A stretch of 64,000 nt of DNA from Saccharothrix saharensis (GCF_006716745.1 NZ_VFPP01000001.1:1426001-1490000); one strand, 5' to 3'. Shown: positions 53,075 to 61,472, numbered from the stretch's first letter. Numbers and translations are program-made. The notes: generated from the sequence alone by a model not told the origin.

Positions 53075-53566
53075 ATGACGGCACGGGCTGGACATTCGGC
53101 ACCCCTGGACGCGCTGGACCGGCGCATCGTGGAGGAGCTGCGCGCGGACGGGCGGCTGTCGATGCGGTCGCTGGCGGAGAAGCTGCACATCTCCCGGGCG
53201 AGCGCGTACTCGCGGGTGGAGCGGCTGCACCGCGACGGCGTCATCACCGGGTACGCGGCGGTGGTCGACCCGGAGCGCTACGGCTTCGGCATCTCCGCCT
53301 ACGTCTACCTCAAGATCAGCCAGCACTCCTGGAAGGCCGTGCGGCAGCGGGTGATGGAGATCCCGGAGGTGTGGCACGGCGCGCTGGTGTCCGGCGACTA
53401 CGACCTGGTGCTGCTGGTGCGCGCGCCCGACGCGCACAGCCTGCGGGACCTGGTGCTGTCACGGCTGCAGACGATGCCGGACGTGACGTCCAGCCACACC
53501 GTGCTCGTCCTGGACGAGCTGCCGGCGGGCGGGCACGACCGGGACGGTCACCAGCCGAAGTTCTGA
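53075..53566 (+). CDS. Lrp/AsnC-family regulator (BkdR-like)
   Basis: A 163-residue feast/famine regulator: HTH in residues about 10-60 (LDRRIVEELRADGRLSMRSL, then KLHISRASAYSRVERLHRDG) and an RAM ligand-binding domain (YVYLKISQHSWKAVRQRVM and GDYDLVLLVRAPD). It is divergent from the bkd operon, as for bkdR regulators, so it probably adjusts branched-chain catabolism to amino-acid levels. ATG 53075 is preferred; TATGGT seven bases before it suggests a leaderless mRNA, and GGAGGG upstream is too close to ATG 53063. Confidence 0.9.
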   Translation: MTARAGHSAPLDALDRRIVEELRADGRLSMRSLAEKLHISRASAYSRVERLHRDGVITGYAAVVDPERYGFGISAYVYLKISQHSWKAVRQRVMEIPEVWHGALVSGDYDLVLLVRAPDAHSLRDLVLSRLQTMPDVTSSHTVLVLDELPAGGHDRDGHQPKF

Positions 53567-54264
53567 GTCCAGTAGATGCCGTAGGAACCGCCGCGGGCCA
53601 TGCCGACGCCGAGCGCCTTGAGCTTGCAGTTGAGGATGTTGGCCCGGTGGCCCGGCGAGTCCATCCACCCCTTGACCACGGCTTCGGCGGTGCGCTGGCC
53701 GGCGGCGATGTTCTCCGCGCCGGGCGCGGGGTAGCCGGCGGCCTTGACCCGGTCGACGAAGCTGCGGCCGTCCTGCGAGACGTGGTCGAAGTAGTTGTTG
53801 GCGGCCATGTCGGCGCTGTGCGCGCGTGCGGCGGCGGCGAGCCGGTCGTCGGCGGCCAGGGCGGGGCAGCCGTTCGCGGCGCGTTCGGCGTTGGTCAGCT
53901 CGAGCACCTTGGCCTCGGCCAGTTCGGCCTCGGTCCTGGTCGGTGTGGCGGCCGCGGGGGTCGGCGCGGGCGACTCGGCCCGGGTCCGGGGCTGCGCGGG
54001 CGGCTGGGTCGTGGTGGTCGTGGCAGTCGTGGTGGTCGTCGTCGGAGCCGGCACGGAGGTCGTCGTGCCCGGCGCGGACGGCGCGGTCTCCGACGTCGGC
54101 GGCGCGGTGGTCGCCGCGAAGGCGTCCGGTTGCGGCGCGGTGCGGACCGTGGTCGTGGCACTGGCGGCGATCAGGGCCATGCCGTCCGGGTGCTCGCACC
54201 CGGCCAGGGCCAGCCCGGCGGCGAGGACGACGGCGACGGGCAGCACGCGGCTCTTGCGCGACAC
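53548..54264 (-). CDS. CAP-domain (SCP/PR1-like) lipoprotein
   Basis: A 238-residue envelope protein. After a lipoprotein signal (VLPVAVVLAAGLALAGC) comes a long Thr/Pro-rich linker (about residues 35-105), then a CAP domain: ELTNAERAANGCPALAADDR, ARAHSADMAANNYFDHVSQD, ENIAAGQ and SPGHRANILNCKLKALGVGM. Bacterial CAP proteins have no settled activity. GTG 54264 is chosen for its upstream TTGAGG; ATG 54285 is possible. A good promoter with paired direct repeats lies about 150 bases upstream, next to a two-component system. Confidence 0.88.
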   Translation of the reverse strand: MSRKSRVLPVAVVLAAGLALAGCEHPDGMALIAASATTTVRTAPQPDAFAATTAPPTSETAPSAPGTTTSVPAPTTTTTTATTTTTQPPAQPRTRAESPAPTPAAATPTRTEAELAEAKVLELTNAERAANGCPALAADDRLAAAARAHSADMAANNYFDHVSQDGRSFVDRVKAAGYPAPGAENIAAGQRTAEAVVKGWMDSPGHRANILNCKLKALGVGMARGGSYGIYWTQNFGW

Positions 54265-54420
54265 GCGGAAAACCTCAATCTGCATTCGGCGGCATTTCGG
54301 GCGCGGCGACCGCCGGACGCTTCTTCGCAGGGTAAGCGCCCGCGGTCGCCGCACCGAAGGGAGAATCGGGTGGACCGGGCAAGGGGGAGAGCGCTGCGGT
54401 CGAACCTGATTCCGTGAATG

Positions 54421-54476
54421 ACTTTATCGCGGTGACCGGAACTGTCAACAACTATTTATTTAAGGAACATTTAAGG
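54421..54476 (-). promoter_or_regulatory. CAP lipoprotein promoter with response-regulator-like direct repeats
   Basis: Read on the minus strand: CCTTAAAT-GTT-CCTTAAAT (54476-54458; 11-base period), 9 bases, TTGACA (54448-54443), 16-base spacer, TAAAGT (54426-54421). Direct repeats one helical turn apart just upstream of -35 are typical OmpR/PhoB-type activator sites. The AT-rich block stands out sharply from its surroundings. Confidence 0.65.
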
Positions 54477-54507
54477 GTCGCATCAGGCGCGGAAAAGGGA
54501 CCTCGGG

Positions 54508-55788
54508 TCAGGCTGGCTCCTCGGCGCGGCCCAGCCGGAGCTGGACCCGCGTGCCGCCCAGCGGTCCCCGGTCGACCAGGAGCGAGCCGCCGGTGGCCTC
54601 GGCCGCCCGGCGGGCGATGTCGAGGCCGAGGCCGGTCGAGCCCGCGCCGCTGCTCCCCCGCCGCAGCGCCGCCTCCAGGTCGTCGATGCCCGGCCCGGCG
54701 TCCTCGATCACGATCACCACCCGGTCGGGCTGGTGGAACAGCGCGACGACGAACCCGACGCCCTCCGGGGTGTGCCGGAAGACGTTGCCCAGCACCGCGT
54801 CCATGGCGGCGGCGAGGTCGCTGCGGGTGAGCGGGACGAGGGCGCGCCGCTCGGTGCCGCGCAGGTTCCACAGCCGCTGCTGGTCGTCGGCGAGCGCGGA
54901 CCAGAACACGAGCCGGTCGTGCACGACCTGGGCCGCGTCGCACCGGCCGCCGTCGGGGTCGTCCAGCTCGCGGCGGGCGGCCCGGATCAGCTCGTTGACC
55001 TCCCGTTCCAGGGCGTGCACGGCCTGCCGGACGCGGTTGGCGTTCGGGTCCTGCCCGAGGATTTCCGAATCGAGCCGCAACGCGGTGAGCGGGGTGCGCA
55101 ACCGGTGCGACAGGTCGGCCAGGATTTCCCGCTCATTGGCCACCAGTTGGCCGATGCGATCGGCCATCCGGTTGAACGCCACGCCCGCGTCGAGCAATTC
55201 CGGCGGTCCGCTCGGCACGACCCGGGTGGCGAGATCGCCCTGACCCATTTTCCGCGCGCCGTCGGCGAGCGCGGCGGAGGCTCTCACCACCCGCGCGCCG
55301 AGGCGGTCGGCGACCAGCACGGAACCGAGCACCAGCACGACGGCGACGCCGCTGAGCGCGAGCCACGCCTGCTCCACGCCCCGCGTCAGCTCGGCCCGCG
55401 GCACGAACGCCTCCACCACGGCCACCCGGCCCTCGCCCAGCAGCACGGGTTGCAGGTGCACGAGACCGGCCGGGATCGGTTCGGTGAACGCCAACCCCTG
55501 CTCACGCGCGGTGCGCAGCTGCTCGTCGGTGGCCACGGGCACGCCGACGACCTCGCCGTCGGCCAGGTGCACGGCGACCCGGCCGGCGGTGCTGGTGAGC
55601 GCCTGCCCGACCGACGCCGGGTCGGACGTGATCACCAGGACCGGCGTCAGGGCCCCGGCGAGGCGTTCGGCGTCGGCACGCGCGCGGTCCTCGGCGAGCT
55701 GCCCCACCACCAGGGCGAGCGGGATCAGGAACGCGAGCGCGACCATCGACGTGACGGCCAGCGAGACGAGGGCGAGCGACCTCCTCAC
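54508..55788 (-). CDS. Sensor histidine kinase
   Basis: A 426-residue membrane kinase starting at GTG. TM1 is about residues 5-28, followed by an extracytoplasmic sensor, TM2 (about 140-162, WLALSGVAVVLVLGSVLVAD), HAMP, the H-box with phospho-acceptor His in LADLSHRLRTPLTALRL, and an ATPase domain with VFRHTPEG (N-box), EDAGPGID (G1) and GSTGLGLDIARR (G2). It overlaps the response regulator by four bases (GTGA), so they form one unit. The signal is unknown. Confidence 0.93.
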   Translation of the reverse strand: MRRSLALVSLAVTSMVALAFLIPLALVVGQLAEDRARADAERLAGALTPVLVITSDPASVGQALTSTAGRVAVHLADGEVVGVPVATDEQLRTAREQGLAFTEPIPAGLVHLQPVLLGEGRVAVVEAFVPRAELTRGVEQAWLALSGVAVVLVLGSVLVADRLGARVVRASAALADGARKMGQGDLATRVVPSGPPELLDAGVAFNRMADRIGQLVANEREILADLSHRLRTPLTALRLDSEILGQDPNANRVRQAVHALEREVNELIRAARRELDDPDGGRCDAAQVVHDRLVFWSALADDQQRLWNLRGTERRALVPLTRSDLAAAMDAVLGNVFRHTPEGVGFVVALFHQPDRVVIVIEDAGPGIDDLEAALRRGSSGAGSTGLGLDIARRAAEATGGSLLVDRGPLGGTRVQLRLGRAEEPA

Positions 55789-56465
55789 TCGGCCGCCGTG
55801 AGCTTGAACCCCACACCGCGCACGGTGTGCAGGTAGCGGGGCTGGGCGGCGCGCTCGCCGAGCTTGCGGCGCAACCAGGACAGGTGCACGTCCAGCGTCT
55901 GGTCGTCGTGCCTGCCGGGCAGGTTCCACAGGTTCGCCAGCAGCTCGGCGCGCGGCACCACCTTGCCCTCGCGCGCGGCGAGGTAGGCCAGCAGGTCGAA
56001 CTCCTTGCGCGTCAGGTTGAGCTCGCGGCCGTCCAGGCGCGCTTCGCGGCGGTCCGGGTCCACGGTGAGGCGGCCGATCCGGAACGTGGCGGGCTCGGCG
56101 TCCTTGCGGGCGCGGCGCAGCACCGCCGACAGCCGCGCGGCGAGGTGCTCGCTGGAGAACGGCTTGACCACGTAGTCGTCCGCGCCCGCGTTGAGCAGCC
56201 GCACGATCTCGGTCTCGTCGTCGCGGGCGGTGGCCACGATGACCGGCACGTCGCACACGCCGCGCATCATGCGCAGGGCGTCCGCGCCGTCCATGTCGGG
56301 CAGGCCGAGGTCGAGCACCACCAGGTCGAACCCGCCACCGGTGATCTCGCGCAACGCCTCCAGCGCCGTGCCCACCGGCAGCACCGCGTGCCCGAGCCCG
56401 GTCAGCGCCCGGCTCACCGCCGACCGCACCACCGGGTCGTCCTCGACGAGCAGCACCGAGACCAT
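55785..56465 (-). CDS. OmpR/PhoB-family response regulator
   Basis: A 226-residue regulator: receiver domain with the acidic pair (LLVEDD), phospho-acceptor Asp in VVLDLGLPDMDG and Lys in YVVKPFS; winged-helix domain with LTRKEFDLLAYLAAREGKVV and DVHLSWLRRKLGE. ATG 56465 follows TACGGT by seven bases, so a leaderless start is likely. The probable target is the CAP lipoprotein gene, which has 11-base-spaced direct repeats. Confidence 0.95.
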   Translation of the reverse strand: MVSVLLVEDDPVVRSAVSRALTGLGHAVLPVGTALEALREITGGGFDLVVLDLGLPDMDGADALRMMRGVCDVPVIVATARDDETEIVRLLNAGADDYVVKPFSSEHLAARLSAVLRRARKDAEPATFRIGRLTVDPDRREARLDGRELNLTRKEFDLLAYLAAREGKVVPRAELLANLWNLPGRHDDQTLDVHLSWLRRKLGERAAQPRYLHTVRGVGFKLTAAE

Positions 56466-56515
56466 GGCGCGCACCGTAACGCGATCGGGTGACGCGGTGG
56501 TCGGCTCCCCCGGCG

Positions 56516-57064
56516 CTACCCCGGCACGCGGTCCGGTTCGGGGTGGAACAGCCCGTCCAGCAGCACGGGGATCGCGCGCTGCGGGTCGGGCGTCCGGTCG
56601 ACGGCGGCCTGGAGCATGGTCAGCACCACGAGCACGTCGTCCAGCACCGCGTCGTGCCGCAGGTGCCCCGCTTCCCGCGACCGGTCGAACGGGCCGCGCA
56701 GCGCGTCCAGCAGCCGGCGCGCGTGCCCGCGCCGATCGGGTTCGGGGAACCGGCGCAGCTCGTCGACCAAGGGGCGCATGGACACCTGGTAGGCCATGAC
56801 CGCGTGGAGGAGCACGCGGAACGCGGCGGGGTCGTGCGCGGTGCGCTCGGCGGCGTCGGTCAGCAGTTCCAAGTGCTTGCGCGCCACCGTGAGCAGCAAC
56901 GCGCGGCGGTCCGGGAAGTGCCGGTACACCGTGGCCTGGCCGAGACCGGTGAGGCGCGCGATCCGCGCGGGTGACGGCGTCGTGCCGCGGACCAGCAGCT
57001 CCTCGGCCGCGCGGATGATCGCCGCCCGGTTCCTCAGGGCGTCGCTGCGGCGCGGAACGGTCAT
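56516..57064 (-). CDS. TetR-family regulator
   Basis: A 182-residue regulator with HTH RNRAAIIRAAEELLVRGTTP, ARIARLTGLGQATVYRHFPD. The C-terminal helical domain is family-typical. It is divergent from the secreted SGNH lipase and has a candidate operator 29 bases before its own start. The ligand is unknown. Confidence 0.9.
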   Translation of the reverse strand: MTVPRRSDALRNRAAIIRAAEELLVRGTTPSPARIARLTGLGQATVYRHFPDRRALLLTVARKHLELLTDAAERTAHDPAAFRVLLHAVMAYQVSMRPLVDELRRFPEPDRRGHARRLLDALRGPFDRSREAGHLRHDAVLDDVLVVLTMLQAAVDRTPDPQRAIPVLLDGLFHPEPDRVPG

Positions 57065-57092
57065 GGCGGCACCCCGGCGGAGCAGACGGAGG

Positions 57093-57106
57093 TTACTCGC
57101 AGGTAA
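57093..57106. promoter_or_regulatory. Candidate TetR operator
   Basis: TTAC-TCGCAG-GTAA in the TetR/lipase divergent region, similar to the TTACynnnrGTAA sites bound by many actinomycete TetR repressors. Confidence 0.5.
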
Positions 57107-57199
57107 TGAGAATAGCACCGGCTGTGATCCCTCGGAACGCCTTCGTAACGTCGGTGATCCGCCGCCTTCACCCAGGTCACCTTCGAGGAAGGACTCGAC

Positions 57200-57982
57200 G
57201 TGCGCGGACGTCTGCTCCGGATCGTGTGCGCGGTGCTGCCCGCCGCCCTGGCCGTCGTGCTGAGCCCGGCCGGGGCGCAGGCCGCGGCCCCGGTCGACTA
57301 CGTCGCCCTCGGCGACTCGTACTCCTCGGGCACGGGCGCGCCGCCGTACCTGAGCGGCTCGTGCTACCGCAGTTCCCGCGGGTACGCCCAGCTGTGGGCG
57401 AACACGCACGAGGTGTCGTCGTTCAAGTACGCGGCCTGCGGCGGTGCGACCACGCAGAGCATGACCGACCAGTTCGCGTCGCTGGACGCGGGCACCGACC
57501 TGGTGTCGATCACCATCGGCGGCAACGACGTCGGTTTCGCCAACACGATGGTCACCTGCGTCACCGGCAGCGACACGAGCTGCGTCAACGCCGTGAACAC
57601 CGGCATCGAGACCGCGCGCACCACGCTGCCCGGACGGCTCGACGCCACCTACGCCACGATCCGCGACCGCGCGCCGAACGCCACCGTGGTCGTGCTGGGC
57701 TACCCGCACCTGGTCGAACCGGACGGCACCTGCATGAGCGCCACCAAGCGCACGGCCCTCAACCGCGGCTCCGACGAACTGCACGCCGTGATCTCCGCCC
57801 GTGCCGCCGCCGCCGGCGTCCGCTACGTCGACGCCCGTGCCCACTTCGCGGGCCACGGCGCGTGCGGCCGTTCGCCGTGGATCAACTCGTTCTCCCTGTT
57901 CCGCCTGGTCGAGTCGTTCCACCCCAACGCCACCGGCTACGCCCAGGGCTACCTCCCCCTGCTGAACTCCGCCACCTCCTGA
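57200..57982 (+). CDS. Secreted SGNH/GDSL lipase-esterase
   Basis: A 260-residue exported esterase starting at GTG after GAGGAAGGA. A signal peptide ends at AQAAA. Catalytic blocks: ALGDSYSSGTG (Ser), ACGGATT, ITIGGNDVGF (Asn) and ESFHPNATGYAQG (His). Six or more cysteines fit the three disulphides of the Streptomyces scabies/rimosus esterase-lipase group. It acts on acyl esters outside the cell. It is divergent from a TetR repressor and ends before a long palindromic repeat. Confidence 0.93.
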   Translation: MRGRLLRIVCAVLPAALAVVLSPAGAQAAAPVDYVALGDSYSSGTGAPPYLSGSCYRSSRGYAQLWANTHEVSSFKYAACGGATTQSMTDQFASLDAGTDLVSITIGGNDVGFANTMVTCVTGSDTSCVNAVNTGIETARTTLPGRLDATYATIRDRAPNATVVVLGYPHLVEPDGTCMSATKRTALNRGSDELHAVISARAAAAGVRYVDARAHFAGHGACGRSPWINSFSLFRLVESFHPNATGYAQGYLPLLNSATS

Positions 57983-58024
57983 CCCGAGAGTCCTACCTCC
58001 GGGTCCCGGGAGTCCTACGTTCAG

Positions 58025-58082
58025 AGAACCCGAGTTCAACGCTCAGAACACGGATCGCCGTCCTGAGCGTTGAACTCGGGTT
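58025..58082. repeat. Long palindromic repeat (REP/MITE-like or terminator)
   Basis: Perfect 21-bp inverted repeat (58025-58045 with 58062-58082) beginning GAACCCGAGTTCAACG. The 16-base centre contains ACGG-atcg-CCGT (58049-58060), so the whole can form a very long hairpin. Two TCCTAC direct repeats lie just before it. Its core GAGCGTTGAACTCGGG also occurs in the bkd E2 gene (50499-50514). Confidence 0.75.
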
Positions 58083-58154
58083 CATCGGGACACGCGGGGT
58101 GCCGGGAGCGGCGTGGCATGCACCGCGTTCCCCGGTCCCGGTGAAGATGGAGGA

Positions 58155-58685
58155 ATGACACTCGACTTCTCCATAAGACTGCTGACCGCCGTTCTCGCCC
58201 CGATTGCCGCCATCACGGTCTTCCTGCTCAAAGACGGCCACCGCAGAGCACGCTTAGCCGCGCGAGCGAAAACCGCAGCGGACCTCGTCGAAGCCACGCC
58301 ACCCGATAGCCACGTCTACCAGGAACTGACCGCTCATCTCGAGTACGAGTTGGAGCGCTACCTCCACGCGACCCAGCCGCCGACCAGGAGTGACGTCAGG
58401 GACCAACTGGCCATCGCGGGGATCTTCGGACTGCTGGGCAGCCTTACCGGGTCCGGGTTGTGGGTCCAGCACAATCCGGACCGCGTGCCCGAGGTCATCG
58501 GCCAGGTCGTCATGGACGGCTACACGCGATGGCTGTCGGCCGGGTGGCAAACCGGACTCGGCATCTTCGCAACGGCATTTTCCCTGAGCATGGCGGTCTA
58601 TCACCTGGTCAACCATGCCCGGATGTCAGCCGAGCTGAAGTTCAACGAAGAGAAGTCCACGGATCGATCCGGTGCCGCCCGGTAA
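58155..58685 (+). CDS. Membrane protein of unknown function
   Basis: A 176-residue protein with three hydrophobic segments (LLTAVLAPIAAITVFLL, LAIAGIFGLLGSLTGSGLWV, GLGIFATAFSLSMAVYHLV) and a charged loop between the first two. The codon use is less GC3-biased than its neighbours (for example ATA and AGA codons near the start), suggesting acquisition. The ribosome site GGAGG is too close to the ATG to be ideal. No family is recognised. Confidence 0.6.
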   Translation: MTLDFSIRLLTAVLAPIAAITVFLLKDGHRRARLAARAKTAADLVEATPPDSHVYQELTAHLEYELERYLHATQPPTRSDVRDQLAIAGIFGLLGSLTGSGLWVQHNPDRVPEVIGQVVMDGYTRWLSAGWQTGLGIFATAFSLSMAVYHLVNHARMSAELKFNEEKSTDRSGAAR

Positions 58686-58872
58686 CGGCGCGCGTCCCCC
58701 GGTGTGGAAGGGACGCCGATGCCGCGAGTTCCACATCGCCCGGCCTCGCGGATCGTCCCCGCAGCGGGATGAGAGCCGACGCCACCGATCGACTCACCAC
58801 CCCCGACCGCCCCGGCCGCCACGTGCCGACCACCGGCGGCCACGGCACCGGCCCCGCCGGCAGTATGTCGGC

Positions 58873-59418
58873 GTGACCAGGGGTCTGCAGTACTTCGCCG
58901 CGTGGTCGGCGTCGACGGCGGTCGCGGTGGTGCTGTCGTGGCTGGGCATCCGGTTCGTGCTGGACGCGGGCGTCCCCGAACGGCCGCGCGTCGTCGCCGG
59001 ACCGACCCAGTCGTCCGCCATCGCCAGGACCACCACGACGACCACCACCGCCGCACCCACCACCACGACCACCACGGTCGCGGTGATCGCGACCCTCGCC
59101 CAGACCACGACGACGGTCGCGCCGACCACCACCACGACCACCGCGCCACCCCTCCCGTCGGAGAACGGCACCTGGACCGAGCGCGACGGCCAACCGGTCT
59201 ACCTCCGCAGCTTCCCGCTGCAAGGCGGGGTGGCCGCGATCAGCTTCTCCGCGCGCGACATGGAACCGATCTCCGCCACCCCGCGCCAGGGCTTCGCCGC
59301 CACCGTCGAACAACCCGCCGCCGCCGTCGTGGTCGAGTTCACCAGCCCCGGCCACCGCTCCAGCCTCGAAGCCACCTGGGTCAACGGACCGCAGTGGCGG
59401 ATCGTGGAAGCCGGCTGA
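58873..59418 (+). CDS. Membrane-anchored protein with Thr-rich stalk
   Basis: A 181-residue protein starting at GTG: one N-terminal transmembrane helix (ASTAVAVVLSWLGIRFVLDA), a Thr-rich extracytoplasmic stalk (about residues 52-95) and a small C-terminal globular domain of about 80 residues (NGTWTERDGQPVYLRSFPLQ, then VVVEFTSPGHRSSLEATWV). The end of the domain looks beta-rich. The family is unknown; the architecture suggests a surface sensor or binding protein. Confidence 0.65.
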   Translation: MTRGLQYFAAWSASTAVAVVLSWLGIRFVLDAGVPERPRVVAGPTQSSAIARTTTTTTTAAPTTTTTTVAVIATLAQTTTTVAPTTTTTTAPPLPSENGTWTERDGQPVYLRSFPLQGGVAAISFSARDMEPISATPRQGFAATVEQPAAAVVVEFTSPGHRSSLEATWVNGPQWRIVEAG

Positions 59419-59429
59419 CCGGCCACCCA

Positions 59430-59765
59430 GGGTGACCTCCTCGGCGACCGATCCGCGAGAGCCGCACCGCCAGGGCCACCTCGGCGCGCAACCGGGGCGG
59501 CAGCGCGTGCAGGGCGTCACCCGGACACACGGTGCCGCCCCGGAAGTCGCGGTGGCCGCGGACCTCCGACGCCGGGGCCGGGTACTGCCGGCAGACCACC
59601 GCGGGCGGTGGTGACGGTGCTGCCCGGTGCCGCCCCAGCCGTGGGCGTCCATGTGCACGGACCGGAAGAACCGGGCCGGCTCGTGCGCGTGCCGCCGTGG
59701 CCCGTCGGCCACGTACTCCGTCGCCGTGCGGTGCACCAGGATCCACTCCGGCCCACCGGCCCACC
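59430..59765 (-). pseudogene. Decayed N-acetylmuramoyl-L-alanine amidase
   Basis: Pieces of a secreted amidase/peptidoglycan-recognition domain read in order on the minus strand in different frames. They are EWILVHRTATEYVADG and FFRSVHMDAHGWGGTG (zinc-site strand and the HMD..GW.D.G motif), then CRQYPAPASEVRGHRDFRGG with TVCPGDALHALPPRLRAEVA (GHRD...CPGD zinc-ligand motif). At least one frameshift and the loss of the segment between them make it inactive. The remaining gap 59766-60031 holds nothing recognisable. Confidence 0.65.
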
Positions 59766-60031
59766 GGCGCGGGCCGTTCGACCGGCGCGCGGGCACCCCA
59801 CCCGGCGCACCGCTCGATGCGCCGCCCGGCGGGACGGGAAGCAGCGTCGACGCGCCCAACCCGACCACCCCCCGGCACGACCGCACGCCCGCTGAGCACC
59901 GCTCCCCCTGATTCGTCAGCGTGGAGTGGATCACACCGGCCCGAGGAGGGGTGATCCCCGCGCCGTCCAGTCCTTCACCCGTTCGCGACCGGACCCCCAC
60001 CCGTTGGCCGAGTGGTGGTTCGATCACCGTC

Positions 60032-60736
60032 ATGACGCACCCCGGCGAACCGCACCGCGACGACCTCTCCGGCAGGCTCAACTGGCTGCGCGCCGGCGTC
60101 CTGGGAGCCAACGACGGCATCGTGTCCACGGCGGGCCTCGTCGTCGGCGTCGCGGGCGCCACGGCCGACCGCACCGCGATCCTCGCGGCGGGTGTCGCCG
60201 GGCTCGTCGCGGGCTCGCTGTCCATGGCGGGCGGCGAGTACGTGTCGGTCAGCACGCAGCGCGACACCGAGCGGGCCGCGCTGAGGCAGGAGGAGCGCGA
60301 GCTGCGCGAGATGCCCGAGGAGGAGGAACGGGAGCTCGCCGGGATCTACGAGGACAAGGGGCTGTCCGAGGAGCTGGCCGCGCGGGTGGCCCGCGAGCTG
60401 ACCGAGCAGGACCCCTTGCGCGCGCACGCCGAGGCCGAGCTGCAGATCGACCCGGACAACCTGACCAGCCCGTGGCAGGCCGCGTGGGCGTCGCTGGTGG
60501 CGTTCGCGGCCGGCGCGCTGATCCCGCTCATCGCCATCGTGCTGCCGCCGACGCAGTGGCGGGTGTGGGCGTGCGCGGTGGCCGTGCTGGTCGGTCTGGT
60601 GCTCACCGGGGTGGTCAGCGCCCGGCTGGGGTCGAGCCGCGTGGGCCGCGCGGTGCGCCGCAACGTGGTCGTCGGGTCGCTGACGATGATCGTCACGTAC
60701 TACGTCGGTCTCCTGTTCGGCGTAACGCTCGGCTGA
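60032..60736 (+). CDS. VIT-family (Ccc1/VIT1-like) metal transporter
   Basis: A 234-residue membrane protein with the family start WLRAGVLGANDGIVSTAGLV, a second helix ending in SMAGGEYVSVSTQRDTE, a charged cytoplasmic helical domain rich in Glu (about residues 80-145) that binds metals in relatives, and three C-terminal helices. It is expected to move Fe2+ or Mn2+ across the membrane. No ferritin-like fusion is present. It is monocistronic. Confidence 0.92.
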   Translation: MTHPGEPHRDDLSGRLNWLRAGVLGANDGIVSTAGLVVGVAGATADRTAILAAGVAGLVAGSLSMAGGEYVSVSTQRDTERAALRQEERELREMPEEEERELAGIYEDKGLSEELAARVARELTEQDPLRAHAEAELQIDPDNLTSPWQAAWASLVAFAAGALIPLIAIVLPPTQWRVWACAVAVLVGLVLTGVVSARLGSSRVGRAVRRNVVVGSLTMIVTYYVGLLFGVTLG

Positions 60737-60876
60737 CCGTGATCACGCAACGCACACGCCCTTCCGGGTCGAGCGAAAAAAGTTGCCACTCGAAGGTGTG
60801 AGGTACGCAAAGTGCGGGTACCCGCAGCCGACTTGTCGTCGTCGAGCGCGACAGGCCCGGACTGGAGGTGCCCGCC

Positions 60877-61089
60877 GTGACCCACCCGCCCACTTCCCTG
60901 CTCGTGCTGCGCGGCGAGAAGGCCGAACGCCGGCTCTGGACGCTGCTGGCCGCGCTGTTCGCGCTGGTCTCGGGCGTCAACCTGATCGTCGCGGTGAGCG
61001 AGGCCGCCTGGTGGCAGGGCGCCGTCGCGGCGCTGTGCGCCGTCGTCGCGGTGGCCTGCGCGCGGCGGTCCACCAGAGCCGGAAGCTGA
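60877..61089 (+). CDS. Small two-helix membrane protein
   Basis: A 70-residue protein starting at GTG eight bases after GGAGG (GTG 60868 overlaps that site and is rejected). Two hydrophobic helices (LWTLLAALFALVSGVNLIVAV and QGAVAALCAVVAVACA) follow a charged N-terminus. The function is unknown; it ends in a hairpin. Confidence 0.55.
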   Translation: MTHPPTSLLVLRGEKAERRLWTLLAALFALVSGVNLIVAVSEAAWWQGAVAALCAVVAVACARRSTRAGS

Positions 61090-61109
61090 TTTCAGACCGC
61101 ACTGAAATC
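61088..61109 (+). terminator. Hairpin after the small membrane protein
   Basis: GATTTCAG-accgca-CTGAAATC, a perfect 8-bp inverted repeat overlapping the TGA stop. It could instead be an operator for the gltB promoter region. Confidence 0.5.
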
Positions 61110-61472
61110 ACGAAACTGAGCGAAACTCTGGTCCGACCGGGTGTACCCCGTTCGTCGGAACGGCGTCAAGTGTGGGTGTGATTCACCACGACGCCCTGTC
61201 GGACTAGAGCCATAACCGCGAATTCACACTATCGTCACAAGACCCCGGCAACCCCGGTGCACCGCCAAGCGCTCCCGAGCGGCCCCATCCGGCCGCGAGG
61301 TGCGCGCACGAGCTAGTGCAGTTCTCCCGCACAACGGAGTGCGGTCCCACGCCGACGATCTCTCGGGCGTGGATCCACAGCCAGTACCCCAGGCCGAAGC
61401 TGTCCGCGTAAAGCCGCGCGCGGGCGTTCGGCCGTCTCCGTATGCCCGGACGACGCCACGGGAGGGCCCGTT
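61110..61472 (+). promoter_or_regulatory. Leader and promoter region of gltB
   Basis: About 360 bases. Three GAAA repeats lie at the left end (61104-61135), a possible -10 TATCGT at 61230-61235, and the ribosome site GGGAGG just before the GTG. No riboswitch or gene was recognised. Confidence 0.35.

Noticed and set aside
61100..61135. GlnR-type box upstream of gltB (GAAAC repeats)
   Set aside because: The GAAA repeats are spaced 9-10 bases and lack the gTnAC half sites expected for GlnR.
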